Assembly: GCA_026413225.1 (NCBI GenBank) | Contig: CM048553.1 | Location: forward strand, 42,882,001-42,946,000 | Source of the DNA: Otis tarda | Taxonomy: Eukaryota; Chordata; Aves; Otidiformes; Otididae | Direction of reading: 5' to 3' | DNA length: 64,000 bases | Shown: piece after piece, positions 24,100 to 36,060 of the stretch | How the letters are laid out: every line of letters starts with the position of its first letter | How positions within the stretch are numbered: the first letter of the stretch is position 1 | Translations under genes and position numbers: made by a program | The notes under the pieces: model-generated | Databases searched by the model: none | Seen by the model: only the letters and a program-made list of their open reading frames with translations | What the model was told of the DNA's origin: nothing

Positions 24100-26040
24100 G
24101 AGATCACCTCATCCAACTCTTTCCTGGCGTCTTCCTGCACCGATTTTGATTACAGTCAAAAGCCAACATCTCCACCCAAAGACTTTTAACTTGTCTAGCA
24201 AATATGGGGCCCCACCTGAAGTCCACCTGAAGATTCTGAATAACTTCATTTGCAATCTAAATAGAACCGGTATTTGGCCTTCTTTTAGTTGTGTAATCAA
24301 TTTCATTGTGCTATTAATCTATTTGTTGTACAATTTGCCATCAATCAAAACACAAAGGACAATTCTGGCATACGGCAAGCCTTCACAGAGAAATAAATGC
24401 TTTGATGTTAGACGTAAATTTTGTTTAGCATTAGTAAAAAATATTTAATATAGTGTCCTTTGCCCAGCCAGTGGGTAGGTGTCAGGCCATGGAAAATGTT
24501 AATGATATCTCTCAAAATAATTGTTCCCTTTATGTGTGCTGTTGTTTGGGGTTGTTTTGTTTTTGTTTTTAAAAGGAATTGAATGCCTTAAAGCAAGCAG
24601 TTGAGTAGCAAAAAAGGGTTTAAGTGCTGTCCTTCAAAAGGAAGAAAAGGAGCTCATACTGATTTATGTAGACCACTGGAGGCTTCAGTAAAAGACCTCT
24701 TGCTTGGTTTGTGCAGGCAGGAGACCAAGAGATTCACAGGCTTATCTGTATCCTTTAGAAATTGCTCCTGGAGGAAGCTTTGTTGAACCCTTTGCTCCTT
24801 ATCTTGTGTTTAATATTACAAAACCAAATCTCTATACCCATACATGGTCTAACTGAAGTCATCAAGGCAGTACATAACTCTTTGTCAGATACAGACAACT
24901 CTCTGATCTATTTGCAGTGTGAAGAACCTCCTCTCTCATCTGACCCTAATTTTAGATTTCTCTCTACAGTCACTCGTTCCACAAGACTCAAATGCAAACA
25001 ATAGTACTGGGGCTAAACCCCTCAGATAGGCTTCCAGCAGAATGGGAGTATTGATTAATTCCTGAAAAGAGCACAACTAATTTTCAGGCTCTGGTGAAAA
25101 TACTAATACTAACAACCAGAACTGCACAATTATTTCCATCGGTTTGGTACTAACATAATTGTACTATGCCTGACTTGCCAGAGAGAAAACAGAAGGGATT
25201 AGCCTCATTATCTTTTTGTAAGCAGACACATTTGATATGACAAATGTGAAAAAAAAGGAAGAAATAAGAATAACTGATATAATATAGACAGTGAATAGTT
25301 TTATTTCAAAAGCATTTTCCTCTCTAATTTTCCTACCTGATAGGAAAGTCAATTTGCCAGGCTGCAGTCACAGCCATGTCAAGAAACAGAGCTGAATGCA
25401 AGAAGGCCAGTCAGAGAGTGAATGCTTCAAGTCTGCCTTTCCAAAGGAAAACTTCCAGTGAGAGCTGGTGAAGGCATCTGGGTGACAACCTCCTCGAGGA
25501 ACTTGTGATTGACTGGAAGGAGAGGGAAAACAGGGTGCTCTTGTCTACCCTTGCTCATGCCTCTTGGGGGAGAGGTGTTGTCCCTCTGTGGCAGTTCTGC
25601 ACCACAGTCTGCTCTGCTGTCATGCAGGACACCGGGGCTCCAGTCCCAGTTGCTGCTAACAGCAGTTGTTCCAGAAGGGTTTGCTGGAGAAGGCGTGCAC
25701 AGCTAAGGACATATTGCATCCCAGCTGTGAGGTTTGACAGGCCTTTGGGAGGACAACATCCACCTCTTTGCACCTTCACTTCCTATCTCCTCCCTCCTTG
25801 TGGTTTTCCAGACCTCTAAGGAACAGAAAAATCGATCACAAAGTTGACTAGACAGCCATCTATCCAGCCTGGGCTATCCTAGAAGATTCCAGAAGCTGAG
25901 ACTTGAGAAAATAAAAACAAAAGAAAGGAAGGGAAAGTAATTTCCTTCAGCTTTACAGATTATTTTTTTTTTCTTTTTGGCTAAATTTGAAGAGCATGGA
26001 AGAAAGATGAAGGATGTTTTGCTTGTTTGTTTCAAAGTGA
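24100..26040. other. Unique sequence, no gene seen
   Basis: No repeat family and no supported gene. Overlapping frames of 104, 65 and 74 codons on both strands at 25505-25819 reflect locally higher GC and carry no recognisable domain. Confidence 0.5.
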
Positions 26041-26047
26041 CAAAATA

Positions 26048-26089
26048 TCCCCTCATTTTTCTCCCTATTACTGGGAGAAAATCAGGGGA
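26048..26089. repeat. Strong hairpin at the left end of the ERV-L fossil
   Basis: The outer stem pairs TCCCCT (26048-26053) with AGGGGA (26084-26089). The inner stem pairs TTTTCTCCC (26057-26065) with GGGAGAAAA (26073-26081). A 3-versus-2-base internal bulge and a 7-base loop complete it, giving 15 perfect pairs in 42 bases. The right edge of the hairpin falls where retroviral integrase sequence becomes recognisable. Confidence 0.8.
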
Positions 26090-27217
26090 CAGGTTATCCA
26101 TGAATGTGAAACATGCGCTGCAATTAAGTAAGCCAAGCAGTTAAAGCCTCTTTGGTATGGAGGATGATGGTTGAAATACAAATATGGATATGCCTGGCAG
26201 ATTGATTACATTACACTCCCACAAACCCACCAAGGCAAGTGCCATGTGCTTACAACGGTGGAAGCAACCACTGGGTGGCTAGAGACATATCCTGGGTCTT
26301 GAGAAGCAAGTTCTCTGGTGACATGGCACTCCAGAAAGAATTGAGTCAGACAACAGGACTCATTTCTGAAACCTCATAGACACCTGGGCCAAAGAGCACA
26401 GCATTGAGTGGGTATATCTCATCCCCTATCATGCACCAGCCTCTGGAAAAATTGAACAGTACAATGGACTGCTGAAATCTACACTGAGAGCAATGGGTGG
26501 TGGAACCTTCAAACACTGGGATACACATTTATCAAAAGCCACCTGGTTAGTCAACACTCAAGGATCCAACAGTCAAGCTGGCCCTGTCCAACCAGAACTT
26601 TCATGTACTGTAGAAGGGGATAAAGTCCCTGTGGTGCAGGTAAGGAATATGTTGGGGAAGACAGTCTGGGTTATTCCTCCCCTGGGCAAAGGGGATTGCT
26701 TTTGCTCAAGGACCTGGGTGTACTTGGCGGGTGACGCAGGAAGTCTGATGTGTACCTCAAGGAGATTTGATTTTAGGTGAAAATAGCCAGTAATTTGAAT
26801 TGTATATCATCATTTCTGTAGTTATTGTATGTCATATCAAAGGTTTTGCAGCAAGAATCACCCTGATCAGTGAAGAATGAACTGCGATGAAACCGAGCAG
26901 GATGCAACAGTGACAGAACCAGAACTGGCGCCCAACAACTTCCTCAGATCAACATCTTCAACTCGCAGACCATGGACACGATACACCAGCCACACCAGAT
27001 GTACTAACTGCGAGCTCCAGATGCAGCATGCAACAACCCCACATTACGTACCATCTCTCCTGCCCTGAAAGACTGTTATGACACATGGAGCCCAAAGCTG
27101 TGGACTAAAGGAACTCAACAGACTTTGGAGGGATGGTCAATAGATTGAGGGAACGATATCTGTGTGTGTATACATATATAAGCATGACGTAGATGGCATG
27201 GAATAAGGGGTGGATAC
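26088..27217 (+). mobile_element. ERV-L fossil, integrase to 3' non-coding part
   Basis: This is the 3' internal part of an avian class III (ERV-L type) endogenous retrovirus. From left to right it shows the zinc-binding region of integrase (VIHECETCAAIK), the start of the catalytic domain (WQIDYITLP, then GKCHVLTTVEATTGWLE), the rest of the core (IPYHAPASGKIEQYNGLLKS, then GGGTFKHWDTHLSKATWLVN) and the C-terminal domain. About 400 bp of non-coding sequence follow, with a purine-rich tract next to the 3' LTR. There is no envelope gene between integrase and LTR, as is normal for ERV-L. The element is broken, with several breaks, and only its 3' portion is present. It looks moderately old, but with a single LTR its age cannot be estimated from LTR divergence. 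Confidence 0.88.
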
Positions 27218-27831
27218 TGTCTTGGTTTCGGCAGGGATGGAGTTAATTTTCCTCTCAGGAGCCAGTGTGTTTCAGATTTCCTATGTGAAGAAAGTTGATA
27301 AACACAGTGATGTTATGAGTTGTTGCTAATGAGACCAAGGACACTGTCTGGCTTTCCAGGTCTCGCTAATGTGCAGATGCAGGACACATCTGCAGAGAAA
27401 GATGGACATCTCCGCATCTGGGAGAAAGATGGACAGAATAATTGACCCAAACTGGCCAAAGAGAGTATTCCATGCCATAAACATAATGCTCAGTATATAA
27501 GTGGGGGTTGCCCAGAGTGGGGAGCATTGCTCACTGGCATCGCTCTCTCTGTCTTGCTCTCTCTTTTTTGCTCTTTTGCTCGCTGCTTGGTTTTGTTTCT
27601 GTGATCGCTGCTTGGCACAAGCTGTAGTGGTCATTGGGACACAGGGTGGTGAGAAATCATGTATTATTCATTTTGTGTATTTTAGTATTATTGTAATGTT
27701 CCTTTGCTATTCTAGGAAACTGCCTTCATCTCAACCCCTGAGTTTTCCTTTCCTCCCAATTCTCTCCCCATCCCACTGGGGAGGGAAGGGTGAGCGAGAA
27801 GCTGTGTGGTAACTCGGGCTAAACCACAACA
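27218..27831 (+). mobile_element. 3' LTR of the ERV-L fossil
   Basis: The LTR begins with TGTCTTGGTTTCGGCAGGG at 27218 and ends with AAACCACAACA at 27831, so it has the usual TG...CA termini and a length of about 614 bp. It carries GACCCAAACTGGCCAAAGAG, a TATATAA promoter box at 27494-27500 and the near-terminal CCATCCCACTGGGGAGGG segment, all typical of avian ERV-L LTRs. A short internal repeat around GAGAAAGATGGACA occurs twice near 27395-27440. The orientation matches the integrase region. A target-site duplication cannot be judged because the left end of the provirus is absent. Confidence 0.88.
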
Positions 27832-28125
27832 TTAGCTCATTACACTGACACCAGAGACAATGTTTTTGGTCTACTGATTTATAGCTTCCATCTTTTCTTA
27901 CTTACAGCCCGTTGCTTTAAAAAAAATCTAGCTGAGGATGTAACTATGGCCCTTTACATCACACACTTAGCTGGGGGACTGTGAGATACAAGGTGTTTGC
28001 AGCCAGCAGGCCCAAGACCTGAAGCAAAACTGTACCTGCTCCTGTTCCCACTCACTTGTACATTCATCGGTTGAGGATGTTCAGTCAAGAGGAATATGCT
28101 TATCTAAGGAAAATATGTATTTTAA
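27832..28125. other. Unique sequence, nothing recognised
   Basis: A short stretch between the LTR and the next candidate regulatory block. No gene or repeat was seen. Confidence 0.5.
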
Positions 28126-28129
28126 CACC

Positions 28130-28640
28130 TTTATGGAAGCTGGTGCCGATGCTGTCAGAAGAGGCAGGCGCGATGAGTAATTTTTCAGGCTGACAAAAAA
28201 GCCCAAAACCAGCCAGTGTCAACCACCCAGCTACCACTGAAGGGAGTTGCCGGGGGCTGCTGGTGAGGCGAAGAGGGAGAACGTGGGAGTTTCTTCAGTT
28301 TTGACAAAGGTGGGCTTCAATTACCCTGGAAATCATGACTCAGATGTTTTCGTGGCCCCAGCTTGCATTACTCCGAGGAAACTCTCCGATGCCGAAGTCA
28401 CAGTTTGGTTACATCAGTGACTCAGAAGTGTGAAGATTCATATTTTAGCACCTGGCAATCAGAGGCAGCATTAAACCATTTAAAAATGAATGCTGATGAA
28501 AACGAAGAACTTAGGAGTGCTGCTGATCATGGGTGTGCATTAGGATCCTAAATTGAGATGAATGCTTTAATTGTTTCCTGTCACTTATTTGGGTTAATAA
28601 TTGAGGGATAAAATGAGTCTACTGTTGTAAGAAAGATATT
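28130..28640. other. Candidate regulatory block with two AP-1 sites
   Basis: About eleven CpG dinucleotides remain between 28140 and 28510. Two perfect AP-1 sites, TGACTCA, lie at 28336-28342 and 28418-28424, in the same orientation and 82 bp apart. The block contains no repeat. A 62-codon frame at 28363-28551 overlaps it but has no domain. Enhancer function is an inference from motif spacing and CpG retention. Confidence 0.35.
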
Positions 28641-28649
28641 TGTTTAACC

Positions 28650-31600
28650 CTGTCAGGAGAACCTGCATTAATTTTCACTTTGCCTTATGTGCTAGTATAT
28701 AACTGAAAGAGAAATCTCATCTGTGAACACTCCTGAGCTAATAGAGAGCTCTCGTTTTTCCCTAAATTATATCAAAGATAACATTTCCTGCCTCTTTTGG
28801 GAGAATCTTTTTGAGCAGCAGCAGCCCTCTTCTATATTTCTATAGCATCCAACTCAAATGAGGTCTGCCCTAATGGCCTTTCAAAATGAAAACATAAAAG
28901 TTATTTGTATTATCAGCTTTGCTGAACCTTGCAATTTTATCATAGTTCTAGTACTATCAGCTGATTTTAAAAGTTATTTATTAAGTACCAATATTTCAAG
29001 TCTTGTGATTAAATGGAGATTTTGGTCCTCTTTTGCTCTTTTGTAAGGATAGCTTGAAAAGATGAATGGGAAAGGCTTAAAAAAAACAAGGAAAACACTC
29101 CTCCAAGGTTTGTAAATACGTGTCTGTGTTTATGTGTATGTAGGGAATATGTCTGCTTATGCATTTGCAATATGTCCTGATTTTTAACCGAATATCCTCC
29201 TTTATTGATTATTTTTGAGCCAGTGACTGAAGGCATTGAATAGCAATCAAAAATATTATAACTCTTTCTTCAGTGGCTCCTAGTGTGAACTAAGTTAAAG
29301 CAATCATCATTTATGCAGAACTATCCATTTACCTGGTGTCTTGAAATAGATGAAGCATGACCAGTAAGAGTCATCTTTTTGCCCTGAGGCATTAAGATCT
29401 AACGCATTTTATTAACTGAGAGAATGTAGCACAAAGTGGCGTATGGCCTTTTAGCTGGGATGATTTATGGTGACATACTCCAAAGGAGCAAAGAGAGCTT
29501 CAGGATTCTCTATGACTATTGTAGCTTTTCTGAACTGGGCGTAGGAAGCTGAACGGAACAAACTCGTCTCTAATTTACAGCGACAGAAGCGCGATGACTT
29601 CTCAACAAAGAAGGTGACACTGAACGAGAGCAGTGGACCTGCTTGTTCCACTGGTGGCTGTACTGGAGTGAGAGATGAAAAAAGAACCAAAAATGCCTTT
29701 CTTTCAAATGGAGGGTATTTCCATTACCCCCTCCTAATGCTGCAGGTCCCATTAGAGATTAAAATCTCTGTGCAAGCAAAACACTGGCAGTTTGTTCAGA
29801 GCCACTCGGCATTGTGTTTTGCTTTACTTTTGGCATGACAAGACACGCTATGATCAACGAGGAAGTAAGCACAATGTGCAAATCCTGCTTTACTGCACGT
29901 AGCCTGCTTTCTAGTTTTCACCATCCTGTGCAACACCACGAGTGCTGAGACAAACCAGCAACGTAAAATAAGCTGCAATCTCACTGACAAGGATGCATGC
30001 TGCCTTTTCCTTCCAGAGCTGCCTGCCTGATGTGCAGAGAGGTCTGAGTGGCCTTTGTTTGAGGAGCAGGGCAGAGGGGCCATGCCTGTTGCCAGGTACT
30101 TGGGTACCGGGACAGTGAAGCCAACGAGCGAGCATCCAAGCGTTGGGGAGTATGATAAACAAAGCTCCCCTCCTCAAACTGGATCTGTGGCGAGGAGCAA
30201 GGGCTGAGGCCTGGCAAGGCCGTATCCTGTGTGGCTCCATCTTAGTGGCACTGGTGGAGCAGCCTGACCCTGCTGCTGCCTCCCTGCTCCCCTGTGCTGG
30301 CTGGGACATGTGGGGAGCTGTGCGGGGGAAGTGACTGGGGCTATGATGACCCCTCTTCTCCAGAAGTGTTCCTGCCTCTGGTGTTACACCGTGCTGGAGA
30401 GATACCCCTCTGCCTCTTATACAAACCTCCCTGGATCGTGGGAAGATGCTGAGCCACGTGCTTCAGTGGCTAGGGCAGAGATGCTTGCTCTGGTCCCTTA
30501 CTCCACACTGGTCACTGCCAGAGACAGGAGTCCCAGCCACGGGCCCATCAGCTCTTACATGTGTGAGCCTCTATTTCAGATCTCATGTAGGTCCCCTGTT
30601 TTTCACAGCAGTAACTTCAAAGGAGGCAATGCCCAAAGCTGTGCTATGACCCTAGGAGGCAGTGACGACCCTGGGGTGGCCATAGCAGTAACGCCTTTGG
30701 TCACGATGGAGGTGATGCTGTGAGCCTGGCAGAAACAGGACCTATATTGGAAAGGGTCTGGCAACCCATGGGTCCTTGTATTCACAGAAAGAGCACAAAG
30801 GAGCAATGGATCCAAGGTCCACTTTCTCAGATTGAGTAAGACGGGCTTGCAGCTGGGAAAGGCCAAGCAGGGCACTCCTACTGAGTAGTTTCCAGGGCCA
30901 GGCTTGCAAGTCCCAGAGTCAAGGAGATCATGGTGGCGTTTGCAATGACAGGCTTTCCCCGACACTGTGCATTCTCACAAGACCATGCATGCAGTGTGAA
31001 GTTGGTGGAAGATGATCCCACCCACATCAAACTCCACTCCTAACGAGGTACTGCCACCCTCACACTGCAGTTCACCACCTATCACACACGCCTTATCACT
31101 GTTTAGAGGGCTGCAGTGCAAGGTAGATGAGTAAAATAATCCTGACTAAAAATAAAAGTGTTTGTTTTTTTTTTTTTCCTGGATCCTAAAGGAGAGTGGC
31201 AGCACAGGAGAGGGATAACTGAAGTACAAAGAACAGGAATAGGCTCTGGGAACCAGAATGAATTGGAACTTTTAAAGCTGGTTGTGCCACCAAAAATAGC
31301 ATCTTGTGAAATCACAGTCAGGATCTACACAAAGGGTCTGAATTTGCATCTTTACAAATTTCCATAACATAGGAAAGCCCTTGATGTTAGCTCTGTTATC
31401 GGCAATAAAGAGTGCTCTGTGCCAGACCTGCACGTGCCACTTCAGAAATGAACGCCTAAGAAGGGAAGTTCTTAATTTGATTATTCAAGCAGGCTTGAGA
31501 CTGGTTTGCAGTCTCTTGCATCAAGATCCCAAACATCTCCTGTCAGAAAAGATATCCTCACTTATGCCCCATAGCTACTGCCAACAGGATCAGAAATGCT

Positions 31601-34600
31601 GTTTTTAATTAAAAATGTTATTTCTAAATACAGTTAGCAGTGTATATTCTTGGTGAGAAGTGCTTCTCACCTTGTGAACTTTCAGACTGCTGTACTGCTG
31701 ATCAAAAGACTGCAAGCCTTTCTCTGATGTCTTGTCTACCCGAGCTAAGCAAATGTGTTTTGGTTTCCACTGAAGGGCTTTGCTGGTGTAGCTGTGCTGG
31801 CTCAGAGTTGAAAAACCCATGCTGGCAAAAAGCTAGAAAAATAAAAGGGCAAAACTTCCAACCTTCTGCCATCCTAATTTATTTAATTAAATGTGGGCAG
31901 CTACAATCACAAAGGAACTCTCTTGCGAACATTATCTACACTTTATCTATCTTCTATATTAGAAAATTGCCAGTCACACCCCGCACTCCCAACCCCTAGT
32001 GTGCTCACAGGAGAAACCCAGTAGCAGATTCATTCATGGCCTCACAGCAAATTATTTTAATCAATCAGGACGGGTCGTCACTCCGGTCCTCAGACCAAAC
32101 TCATTCTTACTGTTGTATGTGTAAGACTGAACTCCTACAAAAAAACCCCTCTTTTGTAAAGGAGCTCTTTTGCTAATATAAACTGAGTTTCCACTGAGGG
32201 CTTTACTGTACACTTCTAGTAATTAATGTTTTCAAGGGCAGACAAGCTCAGAGTCTTGACAAAGGTCATGGTTTGGACCTAATAACAATTGGCCTGGTCT
32301 TCTCTTGTCCTGCATCTCGTACAGTCACCTACACCTGTTACACCTGTGGGTGTGAAATGCTACCACATGAGAGCAGTCCTGTCTTACACCCTCCTTCACT
32401 TACTTGTCGTAGGTGTAAATAACTGCATTTGTTTCAGGACAATAGATGTTCAGACCCAACATGCTCTGGACCAAAACACACAGATGGGGGTGCTTTGTTG
32501 GACAGCCAGGTTCACAGTACTCTTTCAAGTCCAATCAACCAAAGTTTTTCCATGTACATTTCCCACCATTCTCCTACTTATACAGTAATCCCCCAACAGA
32601 GAAGTCACATAAATAAGGTGTAAAATACTGTCACCAGTATTTTTTTCCCAGGCATATATCTTAGGTGCAGAATTAACTCATGCTCTCTAATTTGGTGTGT
32701 GTCCCCGCAAAGAAAGCTACTACCACATTACACTTGGGGTAGTTCAGTCCAGCTTCCCTGGCCTGCCTTAGGATGCAAAACTTCAGTGAGGGGACTCTTA
32801 ACCCCCTCACTCTGCAGTGATTGTGAACACAAAACTGTTCAATGTGGCCACTAGCCCTCTGACATCTTCCACAGATGGAAAGAAAGAGATAGGAAGGTAA
32901 GATAAATCCTTTCACAATAGACTAGGAAAGGATCACAGAGCCCTTCAGTTTACCACACTCATAAATTTCAGAGGACAAGTCCTTAGAAGCCCCCACAGTG
33001 CACACAGTGCCTGTGCATAGTTCTGCACGGCGACTGCTCACCCCCTACAACAGCTTAAGCTCAGATGTTCATCCCCATTAATGCTGCAGCGGATCCATTC
33101 CCATATTGCCAGGCAGTAAGGCAACAGAGGCAACACTAGCTACACCATGGGTAGCTAGTCTTCTTGTCATCTCTGGGGTCAGAGTAGAGCTGATATGACA
33201 GAGGAATGAAAGATTTATATATGCAAGGCCTTAGAGAACAAGCGAAACACAAGTCTAACAGAGTCTCCTTATCCATAAAAAGCCAAATAATCATAATAAA
33301 AATGGTTTCAGTGTTTGTGACTTTACTGCAACACTTGTCACATTTGATTGTTTTCTAAAAGGCCCCACTCTCAATTTTCTTCTTGAAGGAGCTGGAGGAA
33401 CAGCTTTCATGTAAAAAATACAAAAAGTACTCCTGTGGTTGTGGGGCAAACTGTGAGAACACAACCCACAGCAGTTAAAAAACCAGAAAGCAAATCACAT
33501 CATTGCCTGAAAAAGCCACGCAGTATTATAATAGCCTCATGACTCTGGGAGGCAAAACTCAGTGTCGTTTGAGTGCTTGGCAGTGGCATTACACTAGTTC
33601 CACTGCAACTTTGCTTACCAGTGTGAACTTGCCTGCAGTCCTTACTTCTGAGTGTGTGTGCCACATATAATTGCTGACATTGCCAAACACCTTTTCCCTT
33701 TTCCACAATGCTGCTTTTCGTAGCTTTTCCAGTCAGCTTGTAACTTCAAGCAGACAATAAGATGCTCACAAGTACTGTAGACCTTTCCCAAGAGTAAGCT
33801 ATCAATTTGCATGAAAGCAAAAAAAGCACAAGGACTCATCAAATTGTCATCGCATCTGTACAGAGCTTTAAAAAAATACTGTCTTCTTTCTTTCTGTTTC
33901 TTTCCCTTCCTTTTATTTTTCATGGAGGTTTTCCCTGAAGCCTCAGCTCTCATGCACTGTTCATCTGTTGCTGTGTTTCTGACAGAGACCCTGTGGATTA
34001 CAGGAGTCCCTTTCTTGCTGAGCATCTCTGATACTGGTAAAAAGAGAGAAAGCTTCCAAATGTTACTGTATGCTGCATTATTTCTCTTTTTCTCATCTCT
34101 CATGTGTTTTCAGTTATGTGTGTATGTTCCTGTTTTTTTGAGACTCTTCTAAAAGCTTTTAACTTCTCGAGCTTTCAGTCAAGCGCAGAGCCGAACATTG
34201 CACAGACTCCCATTCTGACAGATCCTGAAGAAAAGGAACAGAGCCATTTGTAGCAGCCATGAGCCCACGTGCGTGGGCATGCACACAGACACACACAGGG
34301 CTACGGGAAGCTTTGCAGGAGGAAGGACTGCAGGATGGAACCACGCAGGCTTAAAATTTTCGCAAACATACAATGCCTTTCCTGCAACTTCAGTTTCACA
34401 GTTTGTCACTTCTAATATTAGTAAGTGACCAGAAGAAAACAGAACAGCAACCAGCATGCTTGAGAAGAGAATATTTCCATGCACATTTCACAAAGAACTA
34501 ATCCACATGAATCCCAGCCCTTTTCTATGGGACTAGGCACTGCTGTCCATCAAATGAACTGTGTTGTGTGCTTATTGCAGTATCATTGTATTTTTCTGCC

Positions 34601-35420
34601 AGCAGCCTGTCATTTCTTTTTCTTCCTACTTTGCAGACGACTAGTACAGAAATCTGCAATTCAGAGTCTGTCCTAGATTCATCCACTGCTGCACTGTTAA
34701 ATCACACATTTGATGGAAAAAGACAGTCTAAACGTTCAGTTCAGTTATGAAGACTCAAACACGAGATCCAGCTGTTTTCATGCAGCCCATTTTGATAGAT
34801 GATACAGGCTTCAGACAAAAAAAATACTCCAGCTCCCAGTGCTGCAGTGTATCTGACTAGAAACATTTTTAAAAGCATAACTTTTTAATTAAAGAAGCGA
34901 TCCAGAATTTTAAAATATGAAACCTGCCTTGCAAGATCTGGGAAGTGTCTGCCCCTATTCTGCAGTTCAAGGATGAACCACATGTCCCCATCTTCTTTTG
35001 TTGCTAGCAGTTTTACATCTCATCCAAACAGCAGCTCTTATGGAGCAGCTCACACTCCTCACTGTCATAAGTAGATTGGGACTGCGCTGCCTATCTCCTA
35101 GAACTATTCTGAAATAAACACTGTGAAAATTAACAGCTCTGTAATCTTCTCTAGAGCTTATTTTCGCAAGTCATAAATGTCTGTTTACCTTTTTCTTCTA
35201 TCGCAATCAGCCACTGATCCTCCCAAGCTACAGAAACATCACAGGTGCAAGGAAAATAAAGTGTCTGTGCAGGCCTTGCCACTGCAACTCTTGTTTCACT
35301 GGTACGAAAGACTGTACAACAAATTTCCAAATTAGAGCTTTAGTTAACCACATATATGCTTGATCTGGAATGATTCGGAGGGGGCGTCCAATTAGCAGTT
35401 TAGAAATGGCAACAAATCTT
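28650..35420. other. Unique sequence, no gene seen
   Basis: No repeat family or gene was recognised. GC content rises at about 29990-30720, where frames of 132 and 137 codons appear on opposite strands. They have no domain and are explained by composition. A T-run lies near 31166-31178. Confidence 0.5.
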
Positions 35421-35429
35421 TAATACTAA

Positions 35430-36060
35430 ATAGCATTTTTTTTTTCCCTCTGAGCCAGTTTGGGAAGCCCCTTGAGTGAAAAGTTGCTGAAACTCTTTTA
35501 CGAGCAGCGTTCTCAACCTGGCAAGAAAGGCCCAAATGGATGACACTGATTTGATCAACTCAGTCATTAAGGGTGTTACTGCCAGCAGGGATATTGCACT
35601 CTTGCCTGCCTTGAAAGAATCGATAGCCAAAACAGCTCCAAGGGAGACGCCAATTAAACTCCCTCTTATCTTCCTGAGGAGTCAGAAGCTCCAGGTCCTC
35701 TCTGCTGCTTTGACTCCCAGTTTCCTCTGAGTTTCTCCACTGACGGGCCTTCAACTTCCCATTTGCAGCACCAGCTGCAGGACCAGCCTGCTCAACAAAC
35801 TGTCTAGTGCCGCAGCCTTCCAAAGCTGCCGCGGCAAAGGTGAGCCCAGAGGAGCCTGACCCTGCCTGACAGTGAACCCCAGGAGCGCTCAGAGCCATAA
35901 TAAATAATGCAGGGCAAGTATAGAGAAGGCATGAGACGTGGGAAATGTGATATCTCAGTTCTGAAACCCAGGTGGACCAAGTTGGCAGCCTTGGATAGAA
36001 ACAGAATAAGTGTGAGAAATCACTCATCCTTAATAAATACCAGTTTCATAGGCCTTGCTG
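35430..36060. other. Weak candidate conserved block or lost exon region
   Basis: A 155-codon minus-strand frame covers 35560-36027, and a 64-codon plus-strand frame covers 35536-35730. Neither has a recognisable domain. The segment at 35520-35900 is richer in GC and CpG than its neighbours. I found no pair of splice sites that would frame the minus-strand frame as an exon, so I do not call a gene. It could equally be ordinary unique DNA. Confidence 0.2.

Noticed and set aside
29911-30723. Frames of 132 and 137 codons on opposite strands
   Set aside because: They are explained by locally high GC; no domain or gene structure.
33642-34103. 153-codon minus-strand frame
   Set aside because: The Lys-rich, mixed-composition sequence matches no family and is overlapped by a 113-codon plus-strand frame at 33811-34152.
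35560-36027. 155-codon minus-strand frame
   Set aside because: It has no recognisable domain, low-complexity stretches rich in Ala and Gly, and no convincing acceptor or donor. It is kept only as a weak block.
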